From assembly GCF_002161235.1 (NCBI RefSeq), contig NZ_NFHE01000002.1:1-64000 (forward strand): a stretch of DNA of 64,000 nt, written 5' to 3'. The notes beneath the pieces were generated by a model. It searched no databases, was not told the DNA's origin, and was given only the letters and a program-made list of their open reading frames with translations. Source of the stretch: Pseudoflavonifractor sp. An85. Lineage in GTDB: Bacteria; Bacillota; Clostridia; Oscillospirales; Oscillospiraceae. Positions 15,945-25,989 of this stretch are shown in pieces (the first letter of the stretch is position 1; each line of letters begins with the position of its first letter). The translations under genes and the position numbers were made by a program.

Positions 15945-16406
15945 ATGAACATGAAACGAATGGTATGGATTCGCTGCCTCTTGGGGGCGGGATTGGGAAT
16001 TAGCATCAGCACAGTGATCGCCATTGTGGTGTCGGCTATGTTGGGGGATGGAAACTATTATGCCGTCCATCCCCAGCTGATCCAGGATGCAGGGTCGGAG
16101 TTGACCGCCGTGGTGCTTCAAACTGTGGTGTCGGTTTTGTACGGCGCTGCCTGGGGAGGGGCCTCCGTGATTTGGGAGAGAGAGGACTGGGGCCTCACGC
16201 GCCAGACTCTCACCCATTTGGTGATTTGCTCCTTGGCTACCTTCCCGGTGGCCTATCTGATGCGCTGGATGGACCGGAATGTGATGGGAGTGGTGAGCTA
16301 CTTCGCCATTTTCCTGGCCGTTTATGCAGGGGTGTGGGTGTTCCAGTTTAGCCGCATGAAACGACGCATTGCCCGTATCAATCGGTACATGCAGCAGTCA
16401 GAATGA
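15945..16406 (+). CDS. DUF3021 family membrane protein
   Basis: This 153-residue protein has four hydrophobic segments (about 10-33, 55-80, 90-112 and 118-138) and a basic C-terminus (RMKRRIARINRY). The start may be 15945 or the ATG two codons later (15951). It sits 3 bp behind the LytTR gene, its usual partner. Pairs of this kind have been described as autoregulated LytTR systems in streptococci, where the membrane protein inhibits the activator. I infer the same role here. A very strong terminator follows. Confidence 0.82.
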   Translation: MNMKRMVWIRCLLGAGLGISISTVIAIVVSAMLGDGNYYAVHPQLIQDAGSELTAVVLQTVVSVLYGAAWGGASVIWEREDWGLTRQTLTHLVICSLATFPVAYLMRWMDRNVMGVVSYFAIFLAVYAGVWVFQFSRMKRRIARINRYMQQSE

Positions 16407-16416
16407 TGGAGGAAAG

Positions 16417-16466
16417 ACGACCCGGCAAGGCTGAGCGGTGACCACCGCTCAGCCTTGCCGGGTCGT
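16417..16466 (+). terminator. terminator with a perfect 24-bp stem
   Basis: 24 complementary bases (16417-16440 with 16443-16466) enclose a 2-nt loop, followed by only three T residues. It is exceptionally long for an intrinsic terminator and would also slow RNA decay from the 3' side. Confidence 0.75.
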
Positions 16467-16503
16467 TTGTGATGTGGCCGTTTGTCCCCCGTGGAAAAGG
16501 GGC

Positions 16504-16550
16504 TTGAAAATTTGAGTCAATGGGGTATATTGGCATTGAACCGATTCGGT
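16504..16550 (+). promoter_or_regulatory. promoter and candidate operator of the TetR-ABC operon
   Basis: -35 TTGAAA (16504-16509), 16-bp spacer, -10 TATATT (16526-16531). A palindrome ACCGATTCGGT (16540-16550), framed by TTGA and TCAA, covers the expected transcription start and is a plausible TetR operator. Confidence 0.6.
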
Positions 16551-16578
16551 CAAACCCAATAGGTCAAGGAGAACGCCT

Positions 16579-17142
16579 ATGAATCCACGTTTTCGAGAAT
16601 TACCGGAGGAGAAACAACTGGCCATCCTCATCGCTGCCAAGGCGGGGGTGTCCAAGGGACTGCTGTTTTACTACTTCCACAACAAAAAGGAGCTGTATTT
16701 TGCCGTGTATCACTATGCCTTGGAGACAGTGACCCGGGCGGTGGTGGATGAGAAGCTGTGGAACATCACAGATTTCTATGAGCTGCTCCACGATTCCGCT
16801 GTGAAAAAGATGGAGGTGCTGGGCAAACACCCTTATATTATGGATTTCAGCATTCGTTCCTATTTCTCCGAAAAAGAGGATGTGTCCGAAGGCCTCAAGC
16901 AGGTGAATGTCCAGGGGGTGGATGATATCTTTGAGACCTACTTTTCTGGAGTGGATTTCACCAAATTCAAAGAGGAGGTGGACCCGCGTCGGATCTATAA
17001 CATGCTGATTTGGATGATGGACGGCTATCTGCACGCTTGGAGAATGCAGGGAGCACCCTTGGATGTGGAGAAGATGCAGAATGAATTCATCCAGTGGATC
17101 ACGATACTGAAAAACAGCACATACCGGGAGGAATATTTATGA
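16579..17142 (+). CDS. TetR/AcrR family regulator with shortened HTH domain
   Basis: This 187-residue protein starts behind AAGGAG. The N-terminus reads ELPEEKQLAILIAAKAGVSKGLLFYYFHNKKELY. Intact relatives have about 20-25 more residues between the AIL of helix 1 and the IAAKAGVSKG of helices 2 and 3, so the back half of helix 1 and the turn into helix 2 appear to be deleted in frame. The recognition helix and the entire C-terminal ligand domain remain. DNA binding is probably weakened or lost, which would leave the downstream ABC transporter derepressed. The stop overlaps the ATPase start (ATGA), so the three genes form one operon. Confidence 0.8.
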   Translation: MNPRFRELPEEKQLAILIAAKAGVSKGLLFYYFHNKKELYFAVYHYALETVTRAVVDEKLWNITDFYELLHDSAVKKMEVLGKHPYIMDFSIRSYFSEKEDVSEGLKQVNVQGVDDIFETYFSGVDFTKFKEEVDPRRIYNMLIWMMDGYLHAWRMQGAPLDVEKMQNEFIQWITILKNSTYREEYL

Positions 17143-17957
17143 ATGTCATCTGTGTGGAACACCTGACCCGGGACTATGGAGGCGGCAAGGGCGTGTTTGA
17201 CGCCAACTTCCAGGTCTCCCAGGGGGAAGTCTTTGGCTTTTTAGGCCCAAATGGGGCGGGAAAGACCACCACCATCCGGCACCTGATGGGATTTTTGCGG
17301 GCTCAGCAGGGGCGCTGCACCATCGCTGGGCTGGACTGCTGGAAGGACCGGGCCCGCATCCAGGCCCAGCTGGGTTATGTCCCTGGAGAGATCAGCTTTT
17401 TTGACGATATGACCGGTGGGGACTACCTGAAATTTCTGGAGCGGTACCGGAACCTACGGGGGGAACATCGGAAGCAGGAATTGCTGGACTATTTTCAGAT
17501 GGACCCCAAGGGGAAGATCAAGAAGATGAGCAAGGGCATGAAGCAGAAGCTGGGCCTGGTGGCTGCCCTGATGCACGACCCGGAGATTTTAATTTTCGAC
17601 GAGCCCACCAGCGGCCTGGACCCCCTGATGCAGAGCCGGTTTGTGGACCTGGTGGCGGCGGAAAAGAAGAAGGGCAAAACCATTCTTCTCTCCAGCCACA
17701 TGTTTGAAGAGGTGGAGCGCACCTGCGACCGCATTGGAATCATCCGGGGCGGCAAGATGGTGGCGGTGGACGGGGTGGAGCAGTTGCGGGAGCGCCATGT
17801 GCGGCCCTATACCGTCACCCTGGACAGTGAGGAGCTGGCCGCTGCCTTTGCCCGGGACTTCCATGGAACCCAGGATGGGTGCCGAGTAACCGTGACCACC
17901 CGGCACAGCCTGGAGGAGATTTTCATGAACTATTACGGAGGTGATGGGGCATGTTGA
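17139..17957 (+). CDS. ABC transporter ATP-binding protein
   Basis: This 272-residue protein starts at ATG 17139 behind GGGAGG; the longer frame from 17094 overlaps tetR in a different frame. Walker A is GPNGAGKTTT (about 36-45), the signature is the variant KMSKGMKQKLG, Walker B is ILIFDEPTSGLD, and the switch is SSHMFEEVER. The C-terminal part (RPYTVTLDSEELAAAFARDF) is the extension seen in drug and antibiotic export ATPases of the ABC-2 type. It pairs with the membrane gene that overlaps it by 7 bp. The linked TetR suggests substrate-inducible efflux. Confidence 0.92.
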   Translation: MNVICVEHLTRDYGGGKGVFDANFQVSQGEVFGFLGPNGAGKTTTIRHLMGFLRAQQGRCTIAGLDCWKDRARIQAQLGYVPGEISFFDDMTGGDYLKFLERYRNLRGEHRKQELLDYFQMDPKGKIKKMSKGMKQKLGLVAALMHDPEILIFDEPTSGLDPLMQSRFVDLVAAEKKKGKTILLSSHMFEEVERTCDRIGIIRGGKMVAVDGVEQLRERHVRPYTVTLDSEELAAAFARDFHGTQDGCRVTVTTRHSLEEIFMNYYGGDGAC

Positions 17958-18751
17958 ACGGGGTATTGTTTCGCCGAGGCATGAAGGGCAGTGTCAAGTT
18001 GCTGCTCATTTTGGCGGCGGTGCTGGCCATGTATGTGGTCATCATCGTCAGTATGTATGAGCCGGAAATGGCCCAGCTGTTGGACAGCTATGTGGAGCTG
18101 ATGCCGGAACTGATGGCAGCGGTGGGCATGACCGGAGGAGCTACCAGCCTGATGGGATTTCTGTGCTCCTATCTGTATGGCTTCATTCTGCTCATTTTCC
18201 CCATGCTCTTTTGCATCCTCCGGGGTAATGGACTGGTGGCCAAGTATGTGGACGATAGTTCCATGGCCTCCTTACTGTCCGCCCCCGTACGGCGCAGCAC
18301 CATCGCCCTGACCCAGGGGGCGGTGCTGGTGAGTGGGACCCTCATTTTGTCGGTGTACATCACAGCACTGGAGTGGTTCAGCGGGGAATACTATTTTCCT
18401 GGCCAGCTGGAGTTGGAGCAGCTGTTGCGGGTTAACGCGGGGCTCTTTTGCCTGCACCTGTGCCTGGGCGGTATCTGTTTTCTGGCCTCCTGCCTGTTTT
18501 CTGAGACCAAATACAGCCTGGGGGTGGGGGCTGGCCTGCCCATTTTGATGTATGTCTTCCAGATGATGGCCAACATGGGGGGCAAGGCGGAGACGGCCAA
18601 GTATTTCACGGTGTTCACCCTCTTCCAGCCCGAGGAGCTGGCTGCCGGGGAGAGCGGCGCGGTGGCGGGGGCCTTAGTGCTGCTGGCCTTGGGGCTTGTC
18701 CTGTACGGGGCTGCGGTGGCGGTGTTCACCCGCAAGGATTTACACATTTAA
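17951..18751 (+). CDS. ABC-2 type transporter permease
   Basis: This 266-residue protein has six hydrophobic segments (about 15-35, 66-92, 112-135, 148-172, 183-203 and 236-257) and ends in FTRKDLHI, typical of ABC-2 exporters. A cytoplasmic elbow helix (MLNGVLFRRGMKGSVKLL) precedes helix 1. It overlaps the ATPase by 7 bp and completes the TetR-ATPase-permease operon. A half-size permease of this kind would work as a homodimer with two ATPases. The substrate is unknown. Confidence 0.88.
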   Translation: MLNGVLFRRGMKGSVKLLLILAAVLAMYVVIIVSMYEPEMAQLLDSYVELMPELMAAVGMTGGATSLMGFLCSYLYGFILLIFPMLFCILRGNGLVAKYVDDSSMASLLSAPVRRSTIALTQGAVLVSGTLILSVYITALEWFSGEYYFPGQLELEQLLRVNAGLFCLHLCLGGICFLASCLFSETKYSLGVGAGLPILMYVFQMMANMGGKAETAKYFTVFTLFQPEELAAGESGAVAGALVLLALGLVLYGAAVAVFTRKDLHI

Positions 18752-18767
18752 TTGGGAGAAGTGGCAG

Positions 18768-18796
18768 TTGAAAACAGCTGGAAAATACGGTATAAT
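18768..18796 (+). promoter_or_regulatory. leuS promoter
   Basis: -35 TTGAAA (18768-18773), 17-bp spacer, -10 TATAAT (18791-18796). Two small hairpins follow in the 5' leader (about 18814-18829 and 18846-18860). No T-box element was seen. Confidence 0.75.
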
Positions 18797-18882
18797 CAAA
18801 GGACTGTGAAACTTCTCCCCCTTTGGGGAGGTCAGATACTACTTTTGGGAGCAATGCTCCTGTTTGATTGGAAGTGTGGAAG

Positions 18883-21309
<2,427 letters not shown>

Positions 21310-21365
21310 GTTTCCATCCTATCCCAGTAACCGAAAGGGTTTTTGCGGTTGACGATAAATTGGTG

Positions 21366-21394
21366 TTGACAAGCGCGTAAAAATTTCATATAAT
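21366..21394 (+). promoter_or_regulatory. rpsU promoter (full consensus)
   Basis: TTGACA (21366-21371), 17-bp spacer, TATAAT (21389-21394). A hairpin GCATCC...GGATGC (about 21429-21451) lies in the leader just before the ribosome-binding site. Confidence 0.85.
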
Positions 21395-21472
21395 ACCACT
21401 GTTAAAGCCATATCGAATGGCCCTTAAAGCATCCTGGATATAGCCGGATGCCTCGGAGGGAGGGAAATATAG

Positions 21473-21655
21473 ATGTCCGAAATTCATGTCCGTGAGGGCG
21501 AGTCTCTGGAGAACGCTCTGAAGCGCTTTAAGCGTAGCTGCGCCAAGTCCGGCGTGCTGGCCGAGGTGCGTAAGCGCGAGTTCTATGACAGCCCCAGCGT
21601 CAAGCGCCGCAAGAAGAGCGAGGCCGCTCGTAAGAACCGCAAGAAGTTCTATTGA
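21473..21655 (+). CDS. rpsU: 30S ribosomal protein bS21
   Basis: This 60-residue basic protein starts [20 protein letters not shown], contains [31 protein letters not shown] and ends KKFY. All of these are typical of bS21, which binds the 30S platform near the anti-Shine-Dalgarno region. It is monocistronic, with a perfect-consensus promoter and a strong terminator. The Lys/Arg-rich C-terminus and length agree with the family. Confidence 0.96.
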   Translation: MSEIHVREGESLENALKRFKRSCAKSGVLAEVRKREFYDSPSVKRRKKSEAARKNRKKFY

Positions 21656-21661
21656 TGAGCT

Positions 21662-21697
21662 AAAAGACCGTTGCAGATATTCTGCAACGGTCTTTTT
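21662..21697. terminator. rpsU terminator
   Basis: A 16-bp stem AAAAGACCGTTGCAGA / TCTGCAACGGTCTTTT with a 3-nt loop and flanking T-runs on both strands. It also serves the converging leftward gene. Confidence 0.9.
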
Positions 21698-22459
21698 CTA
21701 ATTTGTCAGGACTTGGTCCAGACAGCCCTCCACCTCGGGACCTGGCAGCAGCACCGCCCCCAGGTGCATGTCCCGGGCCAGCTGCACCTTGGCGCGGATG
21801 GAATGGGAGGTGTCGTAGAGGACAAAGTGGGCCTGTCCTCCGGCGGCCATATACGTATAGTAGTGTTCACACATACCTCGATCATAGAACACCGCAGGTT
21901 CCAATCGCTTCATTTGTCCCTCCAGGTGTTGGGGCGAAATGGGGGTGCCCCGATGCTGGGCGGGGAGGGGGAAGTCCTCCCGCACCCATTCCACTGCCAG
22001 GGTGGTGCGGGGCGCGCCGTACTTCTCCACCGCCTCTTGCACCCGGCGGCGCAGGCTGCACGACGTGACCACCGAGGACACCAGTACCCGTCCGCCTGGG
22101 GCGAAGGAGGAGAACTGGGCGGGGAGGTCCAAGGTCCATCCCTGGGCCTGACAGTTTCGGTCTAGGATGTGGACCAGGCGGCTGAAGTTGCCCACCGGAG
22201 CCCCGTCAAAGTCGCAGACAATGCCGGAATACCCCCGGTGGCGGCATTCCCACAGAATTTGGCGGCAGCAGGGGATGACGTCGCCGCTGCCGTCCCAGTC
22301 CCGGGCCTCCAGCAGCATCACTCCGCCCCGCAGCTGGGGCGGCAGACGAATCCCCAGCAGCTTAGGGCCAGGGCCAATGCGATAGGCCATGTGGGCGGGC
22401 GTGGCCTGGGGATGGGAGAGGCTGGCGGAGGGATGCACCGCCAGGAGCACTTGGGTCAT
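21698..22459 (-). CDS. hypothetical protein, possible TIM-barrel glycosidase-like fold
   Basis: This 253-residue protein starts at the ATG at 22457-22459 after GGGGGAACCTATC. Several stretches look like successive barrel strands: GVMLLEARDWDG, GYSGIVCDFDGAP, TLDLPAQFSSFAPGGRVLVSSVVTSCSL, TTLAVEWVREDFPLP, AHFVLYDTSHSIRAKVQLARDMHLGAVLLPG. The last resembles the end of GH18-type spore hydrolases (strand, then SI.AKV.LA). The DxxDxDxE catalytic motif is not present (only CDFDGAP), so enzyme activity is doubtful. There is no signal peptide. The name is a low-confidence structural guess. Confidence 0.5.
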   Translation of the reverse strand: MTQVLLAVHPSASLSHPQATPAHMAYRIGPGPKLLGIRLPPQLRGGVMLLEARDWDGSGDVIPCCRQILWECRHRGYSGIVCDFDGAPVGNFSRLVHILDRNCQAQGWTLDLPAQFSSFAPGGRVLVSSVVTSCSLRRRVQEAVEKYGAPRTTLAVEWVREDFPLPAQHRGTPISPQHLEGQMKRLEPAVFYDRGMCEHYYTYMAAGGQAHFVLYDTSHSIRAKVQLARDMHLGAVLLPGPEVEGCLDQVLTN

Positions 22460-22549
22460 GATAGGTTCCCCCTTGTGAGTGAAGTGGTTTTGTGATAACA
22501 TGTCCTAGTGAAATCCTATGCTCTTTGTGAGCAGAATAGAAGGTGAGCT

Positions 22550-23053
22550 ATGCCCTTATTTCGAGCCACCCATGTGGCTGACAACATATATGAATTGACC
22601 GGAGAAGCTTTACAGCGTCGTGGCATCCGGCTGCTGCTGGCAGACCTGGACAATACCCTGGTACCTTACGGGGTGCCTTTGCCCGATGAGAAGTTAAAGG
22701 CATGGCGGGACGATCTGGCCGCCCACGGAGTGGCCCTGTTTGTCCTGTCCAACAACCGCCACGAGCCACGCCCCCGCACCTTTGCCCAGGGGCTGGAGGT
22801 ACCCTACATCGGCCACGCCGGAAAGCCAAAGACACCGTCTTTCTTCAAAGCCATGGAGCAGATGGGGGTGACACCCCAAGAGACCGCTATTGTGGGGGAT
22901 CAGGTGTTCACCGACGTGCTGGGGGGCAATCGGGCGGGGGTGACCACCATTTTGGTCAAGCCCATTCGTCTGGCGGGCAACCCGGGCCGCTATGTGCGTT
23001 ACGCCATTGAGGTGCCCTTCCGGCTGTTGTCCGCAGGAGGTGAGAAGGTATGA
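22550..23053 (+). CDS. YqeG family HAD IIIA-type phosphatase
   Basis: This 167-residue HAD protein has motif I LLADLDNTLV (about 30-39), motif II FVLSNNRHEPR, a lysine in GHAGKPKTPSFFKAMEQMGV, and motif III/IV IVGDQVFTDVLGGNRAGV. The YqeG family has this length and the KPI.RL.G.PGRYVRYAIE ending; some relatives dephosphorylate phosphatidylglycerophosphate (PGP phosphatase). The ATG follows AAGGTGAGCT, and the stop overlaps the next start. The biochemical role here is inferred from the family. Confidence 0.85.
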   Translation: MPLFRATHVADNIYELTGEALQRRGIRLLLADLDNTLVPYGVPLPDEKLKAWRDDLAAHGVALFVLSNNRHEPRPRTFAQGLEVPYIGHAGKPKTPSFFKAMEQMGVTPQETAIVGDQVFTDVLGGNRAGVTTILVKPIRLAGNPGRYVRYAIEVPFRLLSAGGEKV

Positions 23054-23898
23054 GCGCCAAATTCGGACCTGCGGGAAATGCGGAGAGCTTCCCCTATAAG
23101 TCCTCCGTGGATGCGCCCCGGTGGCTTCAGGAGCTGGGGTTGGACTGCTACGAATACCAGTGCGGCAAGGGGGTGCGGGTGAAGGAGGAGACCGCCGTGG
23201 CCCTGGGTCGACAGGCCCAGGAGCGGGGTATCGCCCTGTCCCTCCACGCCCCCTACTTCATCAACCTGGCAAACCCGGACCCGGAGTCCCAGGAGAAAAC
23301 CATCGGCTACATCACCGCCGCCTGCGGCGTGGCCAGCCAGATGGGTGCCACCCGGGTGGTCATCCACTCCGGGGCGCTGATGAAGCGCACCCGGGAGGAG
23401 GCCATGGCCATTGCTCTGCCCTTTTTAAAGAGAATCGTGGCGGTGTGTGAGGATCAGGGCTTTGGCCACATCGCCCTGTGTCCGGAAACCATGGGAAAGA
23501 TCAATCAGCTGGGTGATCTGGATGAGGTGCTGCGCCTGTGCCAGGTGCACGAGAGCCTCATCCCCTGTGTGGACTTCGGCCACCTGTACGCCCGCTCTCT
23601 GGGCGCAGATCAGGGGGCCGAGGCGGTGGAGCGGATGCTGGGCCGCATGGAAGCGGAGTTAGGAGCAGACCGAGCCAGCCGGTTCCACAGCCACTTCTCC
23701 CACATCGAGTTCACCCCCAACGGAGGGGAGAAGTGCCACCGCACCTTTGAGGACGACGGGGGTTACGGCCCCGACTGGGAGCCGCTGGCCAAAGCCGTGG
23801 CAGCGCGGGGGTGGAGCCCCACCTTCATCTGTGAGAGTGCAGGCACCCAGGCGGAGGACGCCGTGACCATGAAACGCATTTACCAAAGTTATTTGTAA
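23050..23898 (+). CDS. endonuclease IV-like TIM-barrel protein
   Basis: This 282-residue member of the AP endonuclease 2 / xylose isomerase-like barrel family overlaps yqeG by 4 bp. Endonuclease IV metal ligands appear recognisable: LSLHAPYFINLA (His), VVIHSGALM (His), LCPETMGK (Glu), CVDFGHLYARS (Asp, His), FHSHFSHIEFTPNGGEKCH (His cluster) and FICESA (Glu). The usual DNA-penetrating loops are similar to the family but the protein starts with a short atypical N-terminus (SAKFGPAGNAESFPYKSS). Its role is probably repair of abasic sites. A related sugar isomerase function is less likely. Confidence 0.82.
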   Translation: MSAKFGPAGNAESFPYKSSVDAPRWLQELGLDCYEYQCGKGVRVKEETAVALGRQAQERGIALSLHAPYFINLANPDPESQEKTIGYITAACGVASQMGATRVVIHSGALMKRTREEAMAIALPFLKRIVAVCEDQGFGHIALCPETMGKINQLGDLDEVLRLCQVHESLIPCVDFGHLYARSLGADQGAEAVERMLGRMEAELGADRASRFHSHFSHIEFTPNGGEKCHRTFEDDGGYGPDWEPLAKAVAARGWSPTFICESAGTQAEDAVTMKRIYQSYL

Positions 23899-23914
23899 GA
23901 GAGGAGTCTTTGAG

Positions 23915-24982
23915 ATGAATCACATCAAGAATATTGCCAAGGAACTGCCCCACCTGGGGCTGGACGCCATGCTGGTGACCTCCGAGTCCGGCGAGTTTTA
24001 CGCCATGGGCTTCCATGGGGAGGGCGTGGCTTTCATCACCGCCCAGGAGTGCTGGTACTACACCGATTCCCGGTACATTGAGGCGGCCAACCAGGAGATC
24101 ACCGGCGCCCATGTGGACGTGCTGCGCTCCGGCCAGACCTACCGGGAGCTGGTGCTGGCCCTGGTGGTTGCCAACAACGTCAAAAAATTGGGCTTTGAGG
24201 ACGAGGGTATGAATGTGGCCCAGTACAAGCTGTGGCAGGAGACCCTGTCCGGCGTGGAGCTGGTGGCTGCTTCCGACATGCTCACCCGTCTGCGCATGGT
24301 CAAGGACGAGGAGGAGCTGGCGGTCATGCGGGAGGCTCAGCGCATTACCGACGAGGCCTTTACTGAGATTTTGAACTACGTCAAGCCCGGTGTTACCGAG
24401 AGTGAGATTGCCGCCCGCCTGACCTACATCATGGCCAGCAAGGGCGCGCAGCGCAACTCCTTTGACCCCATCGTGGCCTGCGGCGCCAATGGCTCCAAGC
24501 CCCATGCCGTGCCCGGCCTGTCGGTGATTGAGAAGGGCCAGTTTGTCACCATGGACTTCGGCTGTGTGGTGGGCGGCTACTGCTCCGACATGACCCGTAC
24601 CGTGGCCGTGGGCGAGCCCACCGACGAGATGCGCCTGGTGTATGACACCGTATTGAAGGCCCAGCTGGCGGGCATTGCCGCCGCCCACGGCGGTGTCACC
24701 GGCAGCGAGGTGCACAACGCCGCTGCCAAGGTGATTGCCGACGCCGGTTATGGGGAATACTTTGGTCATGGCTTTGGCCACTCCCTGGGCATTGAAATCC
24801 ACGAAAATCCCCGCTTCTCTCCCTTCTGGCCCCAGACCATTCCCTCCGGCGCCACCCTGTCCGCCGAGCCCGGCATCTACCTGCCCGGTAAGTTCGGCGT
24901 GCGCATTGAGGACGTGCTGTGGCTGACTGACGAGGGCTGCGTGGACATCACCGCTTCCCCCAAGGAGCTGATTATCCTGTAA
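23915..24982 (+). CDS. M24 family Xaa-Pro aminopeptidase/dipeptidase
   Basis: This 355-residue protein has an N-terminal creatinase-like domain (1-125) and a pita-bread metallopeptidase domain. The metal ligands are visible in TMDFGCVVGGYCSDMTRT (two Asp), GHGFGHSLG (His), LSAEPGIYLPG (Glu) and GVRIED (Glu). It cleaves Xaa-Pro bonds from peptides in the cytoplasm. In Firmicutes this gene very often stands directly before efp, as here. That pairing fits its role around Pro-rich protein metabolism. The ATG follows GAGGAGTCTTTGAG. Confidence 0.93.
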   Translation: MNHIKNIAKELPHLGLDAMLVTSESGEFYAMGFHGEGVAFITAQECWYYTDSRYIEAANQEITGAHVDVLRSGQTYRELVLALVVANNVKKLGFEDEGMNVAQYKLWQETLSGVELVAASDMLTRLRMVKDEEELAVMREAQRITDEAFTEILNYVKPGVTESEIAARLTYIMASKGAQRNSFDPIVACGANGSKPHAVPGLSVIEKGQFVTMDFGCVVGGYCSDMTRTVAVGEPTDEMRLVYDTVLKAQLAGIAAAHGGVTGSEVHNAAAKVIADAGYGEYFGHGFGHSLGIEIHENPRFSPFWPQTIPSGATLSAEPGIYLPGKFGVRIEDVLWLTDEGCVDITASPKELIIL

Positions 24983-25042
24983 ACTGGGCAACTGGCACAA
25001 GGGAGATTCCCCATTTTCCGGCCAGAATTGTGGCCCACCCCC

Positions 25043-25071
25043 TTGCAAAAAAAGGGGAGATGGGGTATAAT
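25043..25071 (+). promoter_or_regulatory. efp promoter
   Basis: -35 TTGCAA (25043-25048), 17-bp spacer, -10 TATAAT (25066-25071). Confidence 0.8.
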
Positions 25072-25125
25072 ACAGTGACTTATACTTTGGATTCCCAAAC
25101 TTTATGATATTGGAGGACGAGACCA

Positions 25126-25695
25126 ATGGCAATGATTACCGCAGGCGATTTCCGCAATGGCGTGACCTTTGAGATGGATGGCAAGGTGATGCAGGTTGTG
25201 GAGTTCCAGCACGTTAAGCCCGGCAAGGGCGCCGCTTTCGTGCGTACCAAGATGAAGAACGTCATCACCGGCGCTGTCACCGAGACTTCTTTCAACCCCA
25301 CCGCCAAGTTCGAGCAGGCTTTCGTGGACCGTAAGGAGATGGAGTACAGCTACAACGACGGCGATCTGTACTACTTCATGGACATGGAGACCTATGACAT
25401 GATGCCCATCAACAAGGACGTGCTGGGCGACAACTTCAAGTTCGTCAAGGAGAACATGTCCTGCAAGATCATGTCCTACAAGGGCAGCGTGTTCGGCGTG
25501 GAGCCCCCCAACTTCGTGGACCTGGAGGTCACCGAGACCGATCCCGGCTTCAAGGGCGACACTGCCACCAACGTGACTAAGCCCGCCACTCTGGAGACCG
25601 GCGCTGAGATCAAGGTGCCCCTGTTCATCAACCCCGGCGACCGCATCCGCATCGATACCCGCACCGGCGAGTATATGGAGCGCTGCAAGGGCTAA
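25126..25695 (+). CDS. efp: elongation factor P
   Basis: This 189-residue three-domain (KOW, OB, OB) protein rescues ribosomes stalled at polyproline. The tip loop is [12 protein letters not shown], with the lysine that is modified in other bacteria; no epmA/epmB or ymfI is in the window. The C-terminal signature is [25 protein letters not shown] followed by [19 protein letters not shown]. The ATG follows GGAGGACGAGACCA. Codon use is that of a highly expressed gene. The final stretch of the gene is duplicated about 223 bp downstream around structured element B. Confidence 0.97.
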   Translation: MAMITAGDFRNGVTFEMDGKVMQVVEFQHVKPGKGAAFVRTKMKNVITGAVTETSFNPTAKFEQAFVDRKEMEYSYNDGDLYYFMDMETYDMMPINKDVLGDNFKFVKENMSCKIMSYKGSVFGVEPPNFVDLEVTETDPGFKGDTATNVTKPATLETGAEIKVPLFINPGDRIRIDTRTGEYMERCKG

Positions 25696-25921
25696 TTCGC
25701 TGTAAAGCAACTCAAACAGCCGAGACTTCCTTGCGGGTATCGATTACCCCGCAAAGCGGGGCGCACGAAGTGCGTACAAGCATTTTGGGCCTCGACCAAA
25801 ATCTTGCCGCAGGGCGAATTGACTTCGCCCGAGGATTTGAAATCACGGGGTCCCCGGCAAACCGAGGTTTGCTGGGGCTACTCGTACCGGCGAGTATATG
25901 GAGCGCTGCAAGGGCTAATTC
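25651..25921 (+). repeat. structured repeat element B inserted behind efp, with duplicated gene end
   Basis: The efp end 25657-25698 is repeated at 25880-25921; 36 bp at its end are identical and there are two mismatches in 42 bp. A 13-bp inverted copy of efp 25651-25663 lies at 25732-25744. Five hairpins follow at 25747-25761, 25762-25774, 25782-25802, 25812-25830 and 25852-25877. Their order and connecting sequence (for example GAATTSACTTC in hairpin 4 and GAAATCA after it, S being G or C) match element A behind tsaD. It is non-coding. Confidence 0.82.
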
Positions 25922-25989
25922 ACGGTAAGTGAATTGAATCGGTTCCATTCCAATCCACTCATTTTGCACACTGGAAGGGAGATATCATC

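Noticed and set aside
18797-18882. T-box riboswitch in the leuS leader
   Set aside because: No specifier-loop layout and no T-box core sequence was found; the leader is under 90 nt and has only two small hairpins.
22550-23898. yqeG and the endonuclease IV-like gene as one fused gene
   Set aside because: They overlap by 4 bp in different frames with a normal stop and a new ATG, which is ordinary translational coupling.
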